Shown piece after piece: positions 34,996-48,424 of a DNA stretch of 64,000 bases. The position numbers and the translations under genes were made by a program. The DNA comes from Wyeomyia smithii (Eukaryota > Arthropoda > Insecta > Diptera > Culicidae): NCBI RefSeq assembly GCF_029784165.1, contig NC_073695.1, positions 197,681,357-197,745,356 of the forward strand. The letters are read 5' to 3'. Each line of letters begins with the position of its first letter. The first letter of the stretch is position 1. Under the pieces are notes generated by a model. The model made no database searches. It worked only from the letters and a program-made list of their open reading frames with translations, and was not told where the DNA came from.

Positions 34996-36754
34996 TCAAA
35001 CCAACATAGAAATTTGTGTTTGATATGTATAATAGCCCTCCCATCCAGAAGTGGGAGGGGTGTCGAACCACTATGAAAATATTTTCTGCTTCCAAAAACC
35101 TCCACATGCCAAATTTTGTTCCATTTACCTGATTAGTTCATGAGTTGTGAAGAAATTTGAGTTTCATTTTTATGAGCACTCTCTTCCAGAAAAAGGAGGG
35201 GCGCTGAACCACCATGAAAATTTTTCTTGCTCTAAAAACCTCAACATATTAAATTTGGTTCTATTCACATGATTATTTCTAGAGATGTGCAGAAATTTGT
35301 GTTTCATTTGTGCAAATCCCCTCCCTTCCAGAAGAAAGCGGGGTGTAAAAACATTATGGAAATGTTTGTTATCCCAAAAAACATTCACCTGCCAAATTTG
35401 GTTTCATTTATTTGGTTGGTTCTCGAGATGTGTAGATATTTGTGTTTCATTTGTTTGGAACTCCTCCCTTACAGAAGAGGGAGGGGTTTCGAACTATCTT
35501 AGTCACCTTTCCCGGCTCCTAAAACCCCTATATACAAAATTTCACGCCGAACGGTTCGGTAGTTTCCAAACCTATATGAATCAGACAGACAGACAGAGCT
35601 GCATTTTTATATGTTTAGATAGAAAACTATGCCTTTTAACAAATATGTAAAATAACTGTTTTATTTTGGAAGATAAAAAATAACAATGTTCAAAAAACAA
35701 ATGCGTTTTTAGATGGCTGATAACTTAGTAGAAGGTTTAAAAATTCGGAAAAATCTGTGAAAAAAACATTTGAGTGCCCTCTAATAGAAAACTCAATGTT
35801 GCTCGTAATATGTAAGAAATAGAAACATTTTGTCTTCGTTAAAGTTTCTTGTTTTAAAATAATCTAAAACTTTGTCGAAGACACCTTGCGTCTATCTTAT
35901 TCTGATTAAAAAGTTTTTTTTTTTATTTCACTCATTGGTAAATTGATCACTCATCATTCTACATTGAAAGATGCATTTTTGAATATCCTGAAACTTCTCC
36001 GAACATACCTCATGGCTATAATCAACATTTGAATCACTATTTAGGAAATTTTTCGCACAAACGGCAAAATAAAACACTGTGCAATGGAAATATTGAGCTT
36101 CAGTGGCATTTTTGAGAAAATGCATAGTTTTCATCACATGTAAAACGTCAATACCTCACCCCCCGATAAGATATCAAAGATCTTTTTTTAAGTATATTTT
36201 CGTTTTGAATTCCGCTTTTTAGTGAAAATTTTAGTCTTGATTTAAAAATTTTTTTTATATGTGTTTTTTTGTGATGATTAATGGGCATTGTAAGTCGAAT
36301 ATTTGAATGCAATGCTGAACTCAACCATGCAAAATATTCAAAAACAACCTCACATAAATAAAAAAATGTATGGAAAAATGTAGGAATCGAACAAATTTGA
36401 AAAAAAGTGCAAATGAGTGGTTTTGTAGCTTGAAAAAGTCCTTTTTTCATAAATCACGTTTGGACAACCTGAAACAATTTTATAGAAAGTCGGCATTTTC
36501 TACAAAAATGCTATAAATAACATTATCTTTCAATTTGGGGCTGAGCACCTTGACTTTTTCAACATCGACTTTTTTCTGGGACAGCCTAATGATGGCCCTC
36601 CTATCCAGAGGAAGGAGGTGTCTTGAACTATCATAAGACCCTTCCCCGGCCCAAAAAAACCCCTACCTACAGATTCTCATGTCGATCGGTTCAGTAGTTT
36701 GCTAGTCTATGTGGATCAGACAGACAGACAGAACGTCGCTTTCATATGTTAAGA

Positions 36755-37110
36755 TAGATTTAATGAATCTATACCATCGATGATACGTGCTTGTATGTAC
36801 TTCTGCTAAATATTTCTTTGAATAAGGCTAACGTTTTAGTTGTTTCTCAAGTAATGCAGCAAGATCCGTTTGTTCTACAATATGACGCTGACGATAATGA
36901 TGAATGAAATCATACCTGTTTTTGTGCGACTCTTGCCGAATTGCTTGCCTTCGAAGGAAAGCGGTTGAAACACGCAAAAGTTGAAGTCTTGTACAATCAT
37001 TGTGTCTTCCCGATTCACACAAATGTTGCACAGAAATCGCACAATAAATGTGTGAAACGCATAACGCAACAGTTGTACTGCGAATACATTGACATAGAAT
37101 GAAATCAGAA
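36755..37110. other. Unassigned spacer
   Basis: Two overlapping ORFs of about 84-103 codons (36,828-37,139, minus) have no recognisable domain. Nothing else is seen. Confidence 0.45.
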
Positions 37111-37121
37111 TATGTATCATA

Positions 37122-37341
37122 CAAAGCAAAGCAAAGCAAAGCCTTGGTGCTACATTCCGATTCGGAACTTGACCTTCTGTTTATTTATACACAGACTTCG
37201 CAGCCGACTATTTAGTGTACAGGACAATTGCGGGGCTAGCGCTACGATCCTACTGACACTAACAGTCTCTCCCGAGACGAGACTCGAACCTACTACGACT
37301 GGCTTGTTAGGCCAGCATCGTACCTCGAGACCATCTGGGAG
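37122..37341 (-). mobile_element. tRNA-derived SINE, copy 2
   Basis: Reverse-orientation relative of the SINE at 21,706-21,920. On the minus strand it has the A-box-like TGGTCTCGAGG, an anticodon-arm-like CTGGCCTAACAAGCCAG, a B box GGTTCGAGTC, a body, and a tail of GCTTT repeats. ATGTATCATA occurs on both sides (37,112-37,121 and 37,342-37,351), a likely 10-bp target duplication. The better B box suggests it is less decayed than copy 1. Confidence 0.92.
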
Positions 37342-37351
37342 ATGTATCATA

Positions 37352-40300
37352 TCATATGTATCATACACCGACACTTTATTTCTCAGGTCGAGTGTATTAG
37401 TGACTGCACGCGCTTTTTTCTCAAGCGACGAGAGAAATTTCTCTCTCGCTCGTAGAATTTCCATGTATGTGCGACAAGACTAGAGTCATATACAATTTGC
37501 AGGTTGCTCTTTTGCTTCTCTTTCGGTTCGGATTGCGACGCGCAAGGCGATATCTCGTTGCTTCACGAAATGAGCGAGACACCCGTGCTGTACATACTTG
37601 ATACCAGTGTTGTTAGTCTCTCACTCATACTTTCGGTGCGTGCTTGCTGCTATTCAGAGGAATGCATGAAGAAGAAAAAGTATCTCGAAAGCGTGAGTGC
37701 AAAAGACTTGAACAGCGTAGCATATGTCTAGTCCTCAAGCAGAAAGGAGTAGAATGGTTTTGCTTCTCGCTCGCTTTGCAATGCTGCTTGATACCAGTTG
37801 AAACTGTATAGGTGTAGTAGTTTGGAGCTGCCAAATACATTCAAGAAACGCTAGAGCACTAATTGAGTTATGCCCAACACGCAATCATTGTACTGGTTCC
37901 GAATTACATCAACAATTGCGCCAAAAACGCACAATTTTGTACTGGTTTCGCACCATCAAAATTTTGCATGAAGGGTTAGCATTTTTAAAAAAGTTTCGTT
38001 TATCAATCCGATGTTTTAAAATTGTTCTCATAGGTATTCTAAATCAGAATCAACAACTCTCGAGTTATTTTTAACTGAAATTTTTTTATGCGGTCCCTAT
38101 CCACCGCATAAAAAAAGTTTTTTTTTCAATAATGCTGTGGAAATATTGTTTTGTAGCTGCACGTGAAGTTTTAAACGATTTTCTTGTGTGCGATTTTTTT
38201 TGTGCGGTCCCCGCACAAAAACAGGTTTGACTGTACATTTTTAGACTCAATTACACTGGTACACATAGGTTTTGCCTCAAAGCTTAAACTAGGAAAAGAG
38301 AAATATTATAGTTTTTCAGCCAATCCTGTGTTGTGATTATTATATACTCCAATAATGTTTCCGAGGGGCAACGTATTATTTTGCCCCCTCAATTATTCTA
38401 GAAAGTTGGCGTTTTTATTTTTTTCGTTGTATATTTGATATTTTTAAACGTCCCACAGCTCCCACACTCCCTAAGCTATTTTACAAAATTGTGGTCTATG
38501 ATAGTTATTATCAAAACTGCCATTCCAATCACTAAACGTCAATATTGAGACATTTCGCACGAAAAAATTATAGGCGATATTCGTTTAGAAGTTCTTCAAA
38601 ATTTGATATATCAGATATTTTCGAAACTCTTCTTACAGATCCCACCCCTCCCACCACTAATTCTATGAAGTCGGCGCCTATAAATATACAGTAATCAATT
38701 TTTTTATGAGTGACTGTAATTACAAAAAAAAAACACGCCACGAGTACCTGGACTAAAGCAGGGGTGTATCAGCAAAGATCAAGAAAAATGTTCGATGTGG
38801 TCTAAATCTTACCAAAAAAACAATGCATAAAAAATCTACAAAATATGCATATTTATATGTAAGAAATGTGTTTTCTGATTCTAATGGGCAGTTTAAACTA
38901 AATTTCTTTTTATTTATACAAAAACAAAAGAAAACTGATGCCAAATTAACAAAGAAAAATTTTTCTTTCAATTCGATTATACACAGGATTTGTATAACAA
39001 AAAAAATGGAGACTACTCATATTCAAACCCGACTTGAAATAGAGTATTCCCGAAGTTTCATCAAAATCAATCAGTCTCTGGGATCACGCCTTCCATCGCA
39101 TGAGGAAGTAAAGCCGTTGGCGCCGGTCCGGTAATAAACTGGTCGTGAGTTAGGGTCCTGGATGTGGAGTCGCCTCCCTGGGTGTCGGTGATTGGCCACA
39201 ACAGTGGCGGAACTAGACCGACGGAAAATGAGCGAGATTAAAAAAAAAAATCAGTCTCATGTATATTATAGCTATCTTAGCTGATGAATCTGACATCCAC
39301 TTGCCTGCAGTTGAGGAATAAGTAGGGATCAACATCAGTGAAGTATAATATCTATTTTCAGATAATTTAAGATATACGAAAAGTGCTTTATATATTTTAC
39401 CGATCGAAGATATTCATTTAGCTCAAATGTTTGGTCAATCTTAATTTTCTCTAAGTAGAATTTATGAGGAAATGAATTTTTAATTATAACATGTCCTATA
39501 ATTATTATTTTGTCATAATAAAGAATTTCATTTGTTCACTGTATTATGTATTATAGAATTATGCGTTATTGAAACTCAATGTTCATATTTCAATATCAAA
39601 GTATTTTAGCTGGAAATTTTTAAGTCGTAAATACATTTTCTCGGGACGTTCTGTTGGCCATCAAATCCAAAAAAAATCATTCAAATCTGGATGTGTAACA
39701 TCTTTGCTTATAAAAGTATGTTGCAGTAAATTAGTAATAACACTTTCTGATGCACTTGTTCTATGTTAGTATCATAGAGTTTCTCATGTAAATGCAGTGA
39801 AATTTATATTTAGTTTGATAAATAAAACTTGAACTTGAGATTCCGTACATTACAACTTGGGGTGTAGCAGTAACCACTAATTATTTCTAATCAGTTTAGT
39901 TAGTTCTAATCAGTTCTGTCCCGCAGTGCTAAAGGAAGAGACACCAAGTTATTTCTAATTTTTTTCCAGGGTTAATAACCTCAAATCTTCTTTAAACCAT
40001 CCGTAAATATTTTTATTTAATATCATTAGATGCAACATTTCAAATTAGGTTGAAATGGCGATGAATCTTTTTTTTGATGGAATTTACTAGAAACAACTGC
40101 TAAGTACACAATTCACTTTCTGTTCTGTTCTCAATTTCAAACCTTATTTTCTTATTACTTTTACCTACTGTTTCATTAGGCATTATTTTCGATCTCAGCT
40201 CAACTGTTTCATCTAGTGCACTAAAAAGAGACATAAACTGACTGTTGAACAGCCGCGGCCAATGAGTAATGATACCACGATGATCTTGTGATTTAATAAA

Positions 40301-41888
40301 CTAATCGATAAGCAGCAAAACAGTCCAGCTCGACTTAGGTTCTAGTGTGAAGTAAAACCACTTTCGGACGGACGAGGAAGCCGTGGCTTCTTTCTTTTTT
40401 AGTTCACTTTTTTCTCTGATAAATATTTTTCGACACTAAAGAACCGCTCAATCTCACCCGACCGTTTGTACCTCGTAATGATGATGGTGATGATGATGAT
40501 GAAGATGATGGAAGTAATATTGTGGTTATTGTGTACCCCAAAAACTCATCTATCGACAGCCGCTAAATTGCGCAATGTAGCTTGTATGTGGGTATATATG
40601 TGTTCACTTGAATGAAGTCTAGATGCCGACTCACATTCGAATAGTTTTGGGAGTGTAAAAAATTGATAATTAACTATTTTTCAGGCTACTGGAATGAGCG
40701 TATTCATGGAGCTATTGTTAAGCCGAACCGTAGCAAGTGCTTTTTTTCTCGGTCTTCGCAGCTTGCCGCAGGAATGCCGGGGCCTCCGACGGCCTCGTGT
40801 AGCGTTTCGGAATCGACTCTCGCTTCCCATTCATGAAAAGTTGAGAATGAAAATCGAAGGGCTATCGATTCGTTTGCGGTTGGAGGGAAAGAAAACCGAT
40901 CACGATTGGGTGAAATTTAATGGGATTTTCTGACTCTTCTCCTGGCCAGGCTGTTTCGAGCTATGTAGATCGCAGTTATTTTCTGAAACATGACCTACGC
41001 TAAGTTATCAGTGAATCATCTCACATTTTGTAAAACAAAAAAAATGCACTGGTAAGAGCGTGTAAAAATTCTGTATTATTTGAACAGTATTCAATCTCAC
41101 GCTTGCCCGAGTTCAGAGAAGTTAAAATAAGCTCATTGAATGAGGCCGCCAATCTCCTCGGCATTCAGCAGTAATTAGAAAAAAAAGTAATATTTTCCGG
41201 ACACAACTTGCGTTGCTGCTTATCGGCTGGCTGTGGAGCAGGACCGTGAAAGCAAGAGCACGCAACAACAGCTTCACACACTCGCTGCCACAAGTGCCAA
41301 CCCTATAAGCCCATCACGTACCGAGACACACCATCAAATCGCTCCAAACAACCAATAACAATAATCGACTTTGTCGGCGCTTTTAGGCATTTAGTTTTAC
41401 GTCTGCCGGTCGGCGCAATCGCAAAGCTGGTATCCTCGCGGGCAATAGAGCCGCAGCTACAGGCCAGCCAGCCAGCCAGCCCATATTTATGACGATTATG
41501 ACCTATTGGTCGTATCTCATCGGCTTGTTCCTGTCCTGGTGCTTTCGCGGGCTCCCGATGCGTGGAACATGGAACGCGCGGGCGGGGGTCTTCCCTGGTC
41601 GTCATAATGTCTCGCATGGAAAGTCATGAGCATTTCTATGGGACTGAATTCGCTGTCGGAATGGGCAGAAGAGTACCCACACATGGTACAGATACTAAAC
41701 TTAACTGCAAAGGCATGGCACGCGGGACAATTGCTCGAGACGTCTTTCTCAGGTGGGAGAGCAGAGCCAAAGGTGCTTCGATTTGGGCGCGCGTGATGAA
41801 ATTGACTCGCTTTTGTGGTCACTGACTAGGAAGCGGCGCTAGAATATAAGAATTTTTCAGAATATTGAAAGATGTTTTGGACGGGAAT
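37352..41888. other. Unassigned DNA, 4.5 kb
   Basis: Short ORFs at 37,504-37,731, 38,823-39,134, 40,694-40,933, 41,303-41,617 and 41,562-41,825 have no recognisable domain. The ORF at 40,694 is preceded by a TTTTTCAG splice-acceptor-like sequence but encodes nothing I know. A block at 39,070-39,235 (CATCGCATGAGGAAGTAAAG) recalls the 3' side of mosquito LINEs, but I cannot prove it. No gene is supported. Confidence 0.45.
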
Positions 41889-42721
41889 TTGGACTTGAAT
41901 TTGGACTTGGACTCGGACTTGGACTTGGACTTGGACTTGGACTTGGACTAGGACTTGGACTTGGACTTGGACTTGGACTTGGACTTGGACTTGGACTTGG
42001 ACTTGGACTTGGACTTGGACTTGGACTTGGACTTGGACTTGGACTTGGACTTGGACTTGGACTTGGACTTGGACTTGGACTTGGACTTGGACTTGGACTT
42101 GGACTTGGACTTGGACTTGGACTTGGACTTGGACTTGGACTTGGACTTGGACTTGGACTTGGACTTGGACTTGGACTTGGACTTGGACTTGGACTTGGAC
42201 TTGGACTTGGACTTGGACTTGGACTTGGACTTGGACTTGGACTTGGACTTGGACTTGGACTTGGACTTGGACTTGGACTTGGACTTGGACTTGGACTTGG
42301 ACTTGGACTTGGACTTGGACTTGGACTTGGACTTGGACTTGGACTTGGACTTGGACTTGGACTTGGACTTGGACTTGGACTTGGACTTGGACTTGGACTT
42401 GGACTTGGACTTGGACTTGGACTTGGACTTGGACTTGGACTTGGACTTGGACTTGGACTTGGACTTAGACTTGGACTTGGACTTGGACTTGGACTCGGAC
42501 TTGGACTTGGACTTGGACTTGGACTTGGACTTGGACTTGGACTTGGACTTGGACTTGGACTTGGACTTGGACTTGGACTTGGACTTGGACTTGGACTTGG
42601 ACTTGGACTTGGACTTGGACTTAGACTTGGGCTTGGACTTGGACTTGGACTTGGACTTGGACTTGGACTTGGACTTGGACTTGGACTTGGACTTGGACTT
42701 GGACTTGGACTTGGACTTGGA
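41889..42721. repeat. (TTGGAC)n hexanucleotide array, 833 bp
   Basis: About 139 copies of TTGGAC run almost without error. Exceptions include TTGAAT, CTCGGAC, CTAGGAC, TTAGAC and GGGCTT variants, mainly near the ends and around 42,466, 42,495 and 42,622. Because six is a multiple of three, the array is open in several frames and yields Leu-Asp, Ser-Pro and Lys-Ser dipeptide ORFs. These are by-products of the repeat and not genes. Confidence 0.98.
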
Positions 42722-45010
42722 ATTCTCAAATGGCAAATGACGTCTTAATCGTAGATCTAGAAACATTTTTCAAATATAAACCATCAACTCGAACGCCGTT
42801 GCTCGGGCGGTATCGCGTGTGAAGGCAACTAGCACAAAAGAACGATATTAATAGAGGTATACTTTTTTATATCGCAGGTCACTTCGTATTAGCAGAAGAA
42901 AGGAAAGGCGGCGGCATTTTGACCGTCACCGCGCGCCGTTCGTCGGCAGGTTGAAGCGCGGAGAACCTGGATGGTGACATATGACCTGAGTAATTCCACG
43001 CCTCAGTGACGATCTATAGGGCGCGCAACTCTCGGTGCGGTTGAAGCTAGCCTACTTCGACGACGACGGTGACGATGGGGCGAATCATAAGTATTTGCTG
43101 ACAAGTTCGATGATGATCACTGCAGTTATGGCGTTGATTGTGGCGATAGGTCACAGGTTGGACTGGTACATCCACTTGATTTTGAGCGTGAAAGCGCAAA
43201 CTGTTCAGCGGCTACTAGTAAAGAGTCATTTTTCATTTATTAGTTATCATGACGGCAAACTTCTTCTTCTTTCAGCGCTGGAAAATGACCCAATCGAATA
43301 TATCGAAATCACAGCCCTTCCGTTCGTATCCCAGGCAACATATTTTATCTCGTCTAACCTTTCGCAGCGAAGAGCAATCTTACTGGGGTAGAGGAAATAG
43401 CACATTATTTCTAGACTAATTTTCTTCCAGCCGATCAAAAAGTTAATTTTTCATCCGTCCATCGCCCATTGTTCAGGTGGAGGCTTTTTTCAACCGCCCC
43501 TACCCCACCATTCCCCTCCGTCAGCAGCTCCACCGGAGCGGCTTGAGAATTTTATACATATAAGACGTTGTTTTTATTGAAAAGAACTTTTTTTTTTGTC
43601 TACTCGCGGTCATGTTGCCATGTGTACGAAGTATTATATCCCACTCTTCTTCTTTCTTTTGTTTACTGTATTGTTACTTTCGAATCAATGGCTTGGCCGA
43701 TCGTCGGACTACAAAGGCGGAATCGGCTGATCGATCGATCGATCGTTAAACCCTGAAATCATTTATTTTTCTACACTTCGTGTCAGCCAACATTCATCAG
43801 TCAGTGCCAGCGGTAGCCCGGTAGCAACCATCTGACAAGCCTAGTTTTACCAGAACAGAATAAAACTATGACATCCGCTGTGGAGGATTTTGGAGAATAT
43901 CTGTGGTGCTCGATTATGCTTCACCTTAGGGCTTTTAACCAAAAAATAATCAAGTAATCACTAGTGGTGGGTATAACTGCAAGGCAATTGTGCTGTGCAT
44001 TTTCAGAACGGACATCGAACGCCGAAAAACGCCTATTCGAATCTCAAATCGATCAATTTTCATTCGTAAATGCATTTTCATTACACAACAAAACTCTTAT
44101 CTAGAAAATTGAAATGGGTTTTACTTGCCGAGATCGCTTGAAATAAGTAAAGGTTCATAATTTTGAACGATGCATAGACAGGTGCACAGAGAGAAGTTTT
44201 GTTGATGTCGATGACAATTGTAGGGCAGCCAATATTTTGATTATTTTCGATTCTTTTGCATGAAAATGCATCGAAACTTCGTAAAAGCGCTTATGAATAA
44301 ATTACCTGCTGAGATAAATTTGACAATTTCTACAAACTAAATGGACTTTCGCCATTTTGAATGTTAAAAGTGAGCTGTCAATATGTTCTTTGCTCTGCAA
44401 ATAATATTTTACGTTTCAATCGAATCATATGAATCAGTTCAAGTGTTTCACTGTTTCATTGATGATCAAAAGTACACATCAGAACGAAGGAATTGATGTT
44501 ATAACATTGGTGATTGAGCATTTCCCCGATTTTATATCAATTCTCAACATTGCGGTTTTACACTGCTGACTGATCTATAATGACTTTTATTATTGCTTTT
44601 GCAATTTTTCACACAAAAGCAATTTTAAATCTCAAAAAGCGTTCTTGTTGAAGCCAGTCAACGAAGTCATCTTTTGGGCATTATTGAAGTTTGTTGAACC
44701 ACATTCCTCGTGGACCAGTTTTTGAATACTTTAGTGAACAATTGCACATATGAATTAAGAAAATTTTGCAGGAACCACGGTTTTTTTTACCAAAACCAGC
44801 CCCTGTCTCCTCCTCAATTGTTCACCTGAAATAATAATAGTCCCGGAATTGGTCCCATTTGCATAAACTCATTTGAAGCGCTTTGGACCGTTTAATTTGG
44901 ATAATTAGGTTTCACTCTAAATTGAATAAAATATTTGAGGGATTAAAGTCACTTCGTATTTAAAATTGATGTAAACATTTTGGAACAATTTTGAAAATAA
45001 CAGAATTTTT
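42722..45010. other. Unassigned DNA, 2.3 kb
   Basis: One ORF of 118 codons at 43,035-43,391 has no recognisable domain. Near 44,215 TGTAGGGCAGCCAATATTTT is the inverse of a phrase near 16,828-16,848 (GGCTGCCCTACA), perhaps the end of a small repeat. Nothing else is supported. Confidence 0.45.
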
Positions 45011-45014
45011 ACTA

Positions 45015-46539
45015 TCTAAACATATAAAAATGCAGCTTTGTCTGTCTGTCTGTCTGATTCATATAGGCTTGGAAACTACCGAACCGATTGGCGTGAAATT
45101 TTGTATACAGGGGTTTTAGGGTCCAGGAAAGGTGACTAAGATAGTTCGAGACCCCTCCCTCTTCTGCAAGGGAGGGGTCCCATACAAATGAAACACAAAT
45201 TTCTGCACATCTCTAAAACTAACCAAGCAAATGGATCCAAGTTTGGCATGTGGATGTTTTTAGGAGTAACAAATGTGTCCATGTTGATTCGACACCCTTC
45301 CCTCTTCTGGAAGGAAGGGGTCCCATACAAATGAAACACAAATTTCTGCTTATCTCGAGAACAAACCAACTGAATGTAACCAAATTTGGCAGGTGATTGT
45401 TTTTAGGGGTAACAAATATATCCATAAAGGTTTGACACCCCTCTCTCTTCTATAAGGGAGGGGTCCCATAAAAATGAAACTCAAATTACGCACAGCTCGA
45501 GAACCGATCAAGCGAAGATAACCAAATTTGGCAGGTGAATGTTTTTGATGTAACAAACGTGTCCATAATGTTTCGACACTCTTCCTTCTTCTGGCATGTC
45601 GCCAAATACCATTTCGAAATCCAAGATGGCGACTTCCCGTTTCTGAAAAATAGCGGCAAATGACCAAATACTACCCAACATGGGTATTTCCGGAATTTTT
45701 ATGATGCACTGAAGCCACAAATCAACCTCAGACAACATTTCGAATTTCAAGATGGCGACTTCCGGTGTCCGGAAAACAGCCTAAAGTGACCTAATACCAT
45801 CCAATACGAGTATCTCTGGAACGAGAATGAAGCTGAAAATTGACCTCAGACACCAATATGAATTGTAAGATGGCAACTTCCGGTTTCAAAAAAACAGCCA
45901 AAAATGACCGATTTCCATACAATATGAGTATTTTTGGAACCAGAATAATACACAGTAGCTAGAATCAGAACCACAGACACCATTTTGAATTCGATGATGG
46001 TGGCATCCGGTTTCTGGAAAACAGCCGAAAATGACCAAATAACACCCAATATGGGTGTTTCTTAAACCAGAATGACGCTCAGGGGCCAGAAATTGTCTCC
46101 AAATGCCATTTTTAAATCCAAGATGGCGACTTACGGTTCCTGAAAAATAGCCCAAAGGACCAAATTGACCTTAGACAACAGTTTGAATTGAAAAATGGCA
46201 ACTTCTGGGAAACTGCCGAAAATAACCGAATACTACTACATATGGATATGTCCGTAATTGAAATGATGTAGAGAAGCATTGACTCTGGACACCATTTTGA
46301 ATTAGAAGATGACAACTTCCAGTTTCTGGAAAACAACGAAAATAACTGAAATGCACCCAATATATATCCGGAATAGAGGTCATGTACAAAAGCCAAAAGT
46401 CGAGGATGTTGTCATTCCGATAAAACCAATCATTTTTAAACTATATAATCCAATCGCAAGGAATCAATGAATTTGAAATGTTTAAAATTATTAAATTATA
46501 TACTAAAATAGGCGGGACGAAGTTTGCCGGGTCAGCTAA
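45015..46539 (+). mobile_element. Helitron-like repeat, uninterrupted copy
   Basis: 1.52 kb. It starts TCTAAACATATAAAAATGCA after an A, followed by GTCTGTCTGTCTGTCTG and CTACCGAACCGATTGGCG. Then come about four units built on CCCATACAAATGAAACACAA with ACCCCTCCCTCTTCTG. A second series of units built on AAGATGGCGACTTCCGGTTT and ACCAAATACCACCCAATATG follows. It ends GACGAAGTTTGCCGGGTCAG with CTAA. The same ends occur in the copies at 31,040-35,619 and 29,960-36,754, and the same 3' end at 17,889. There is no ORF with a Rep or helicase motif, so it is non-autonomous. Confidence 0.75.
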
Positions 46540-47269
46540 ATAAATTAGATTAAATACATAATAAAATACATAAATAAATTAGATTAAATACATACCCGAC
46601 TCATTTGAAGTATCAGAATTTTTTCTGCAGTGTACTCTTAAAATATTCAAAAAATATTCTTAGAAACTAGAACGTCCATTTCCCGACGGTTTACAGCTTC
46701 CCGGGATTGAAACAATGGTATTATTTTCGATGAAATCCCGGAAAAATAAAGCAAATCCGAAATAAGTTTAAAAATAGGGAATTGTTTATAAAAGTATTGA
46801 AATAATTCAAAAAGATTAAAATTTCCAAAATAATCAACAAAGTTATAACATCTATTGAAGATTGTTAATCAACTGACACGTGAGTTCGTAAAGCATCCCT
46901 TACCTATTCTAATGAATTTTTACGCGATTCACTGAATCAGTTGAGGTGGTATTGGGTTCCGATTCTGATTGTTTCCTGATGGCATTTGCAAGTTTTTCTT
47001 GAAGATTGAGGTTATTCTTACGCGAACAGTCCTTACACTCGTAGTCAACTATTATGATTTAAAGAATCCGATCAGATTCTTAGAATTTTTTGAGGCAGGT
47101 TGGCAGTTCGTAAAAGTAAAACTATGGTTCTGCAAAAATTTCATCGACAACTCCCTGTTTCGACGTGTGATGATGAAATGGTGAATAAATAAAGTGCGTC
47201 GGCCTGAAAAATTCCACTTCTCAACTTATTTAAAAGGGTCTTTAGTTTGAAATTGAGTATTCAATAATT
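46540..47269. other. Unassigned spacer with a short direct repeat
   Basis: ATAAATTAGATTAAATACAT occurs twice within 46,540-46,605. A 71-codon ORF at 46,969-47,184 has no recognisable domain. Nothing else is seen. Confidence 0.5.
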
Positions 47270-48310
47270 TTCAATTCAGAAAATATTTATCGGGATAGGG
47301 ATAGGTATTTCCCGGAATTCGGAAATCCCAGAAAATTTCAAATTCCGTCTCGCGACTATCCACGAATCAAGCCTGTTTTCGATGTTTCCATATGAGCAGA
47401 ATTGTTCATTAGCCAGACCATGTATCGTTGAACGGAACAAGTAACAGTCGATCTGTGGACTATCTAAGGAATAGGGTGAAGTAGGACTCCCCATTTGTGC
47501 ATTATTTGTAAGTTTTAATTACATTAGCAGTATGAGGCCGAGCGTTGTCATGCAGAAAAATCACTTTTTCATGCCTTTGGTCGTATTTTTTCTAACTAAT
47601 TTCTATAATTACAACGGCTTTTCATCCGTTTACATTCAAGTTTATTGAAGACAGACAGTGTGTGTATCTGAGCGAGCGAAAAAAACGCGAACTGAAAATA
47701 TGATACAGACTTAAAATAAAACACAAAAATCTACGGCATTTTGTTTTGACCCATTAGACTACTAAGACAGAAGTGCTGTTCCAGAATCTATATTTGTATT
47801 ACATTCCAGTGCCCACTATTGTTCATCCCTATTAACTGCTCGTATTGTGACCGCTCTACACGCAGCGCTGGCCTTAATCGCATCCATTCGCGGTCGATCT
47901 CATTTTCCTGCAATTGTTTCGTTAGATTTCTACAGCTCGTTATAATACACACACAGTATAACCTTCGAAGCAAGACCGGCCAATCCTCATGACTTTATTG
48001 TCTTTACGTTGCTGTAATGAATCCCGTTTTCATCACCCGTCTTGATGCGATAAAGAAAACCTTTGCTTTTTGTTGCTGGAGCAGTTGTTTACAGGCTAAA
48101 AACGACACTCAATATCCCTTGACCTTAAATCAGAAAGAACCGCGGGTAATTCCTAATACCGAAGCAGTCTTCGAAAGGTTTTTGGTCTTCCTTCAGGCGG
48201 AAAGTCGCCTACATCGTAGTTACCGAATTTAAAGCGACGGAACCAATAACGGTGCGTTGTTTCACGTAGGCGACATCCATAACGTAGCGCAAAAATTCCC
48301 ATTTTTTACA
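47270..48310 (-). pseudogene. Mariner transposase, decayed
   Basis: Minus strand, read across several frames. Near 48,200-48,270 TTHRYWFRRFKFGNYDVGDF then PPEGRPKTF matches the N-terminal helix-turn-helix end of mariner transposase. Near 48,020-48,080 LLQQQKAKVFFIASRRVMKT matches the LLxRxxxxxFLxRIVTGDEKW block, but the first catalytic aspartate region is mutated. Near 47,930 VILCVYYNEL matches the mid block. Near 47,530-47,565 VIFLHDNARPHTA contains the second catalytic Asp. An open frame at 47,276-47,494 reads SLDSPQIDCYLFRSTIHGLA then NRLDSWIVARRNL, where SPQ occupies the usual SPDLAPSD site of the third Asp, so it is damaged. No terminal repeats were identified. A mariner of about 1.3 kb fits. 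Confidence 0.82.
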
Positions 48311-48424
48311 CTTCCCACAAATGACTATTTTTAGGCACAAAATCAAACATCTTCACACAACTAAATGTATATGACCCAACCTTCAACTTTATTTATTTTT
48401 GTTTATGAAACGTTACACTGTGCG

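Noticed and set aside
39070..39235. LINE 3' UTR-like block with CATCGCATGAGGAAGTAAAG
   Set aside because: It reminds me of mosquito LINE ends but there is no coding sequence or second copy in the window to support it.
40694..40933. 79-codon ORF after a TTTTTCAG sequence, possible exon
   Set aside because: No recognised domain, no donor site that I can pair with it, and such acceptor-like sequences are common in AT-rich DNA.
41303..41825. Overlapping ORFs of about 87-104 codons
   Set aside because: Three frames overlap, none shows a known motif, and the local GC content makes chance ORFs likely.
41889..42721. Telomere-like repeat
   Set aside because: TTGGAC is not a known telomere unit, and the array lies inside ordinary repeats with unique sequence on both sides.
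41857..42766. Long ORFs of Leu-Asp, Ser-Pro and Lys-Ser dipeptides
   Set aside because: They are forced by the TTGGAC repeat, exist on both strands at once and have no non-repeat part of note.
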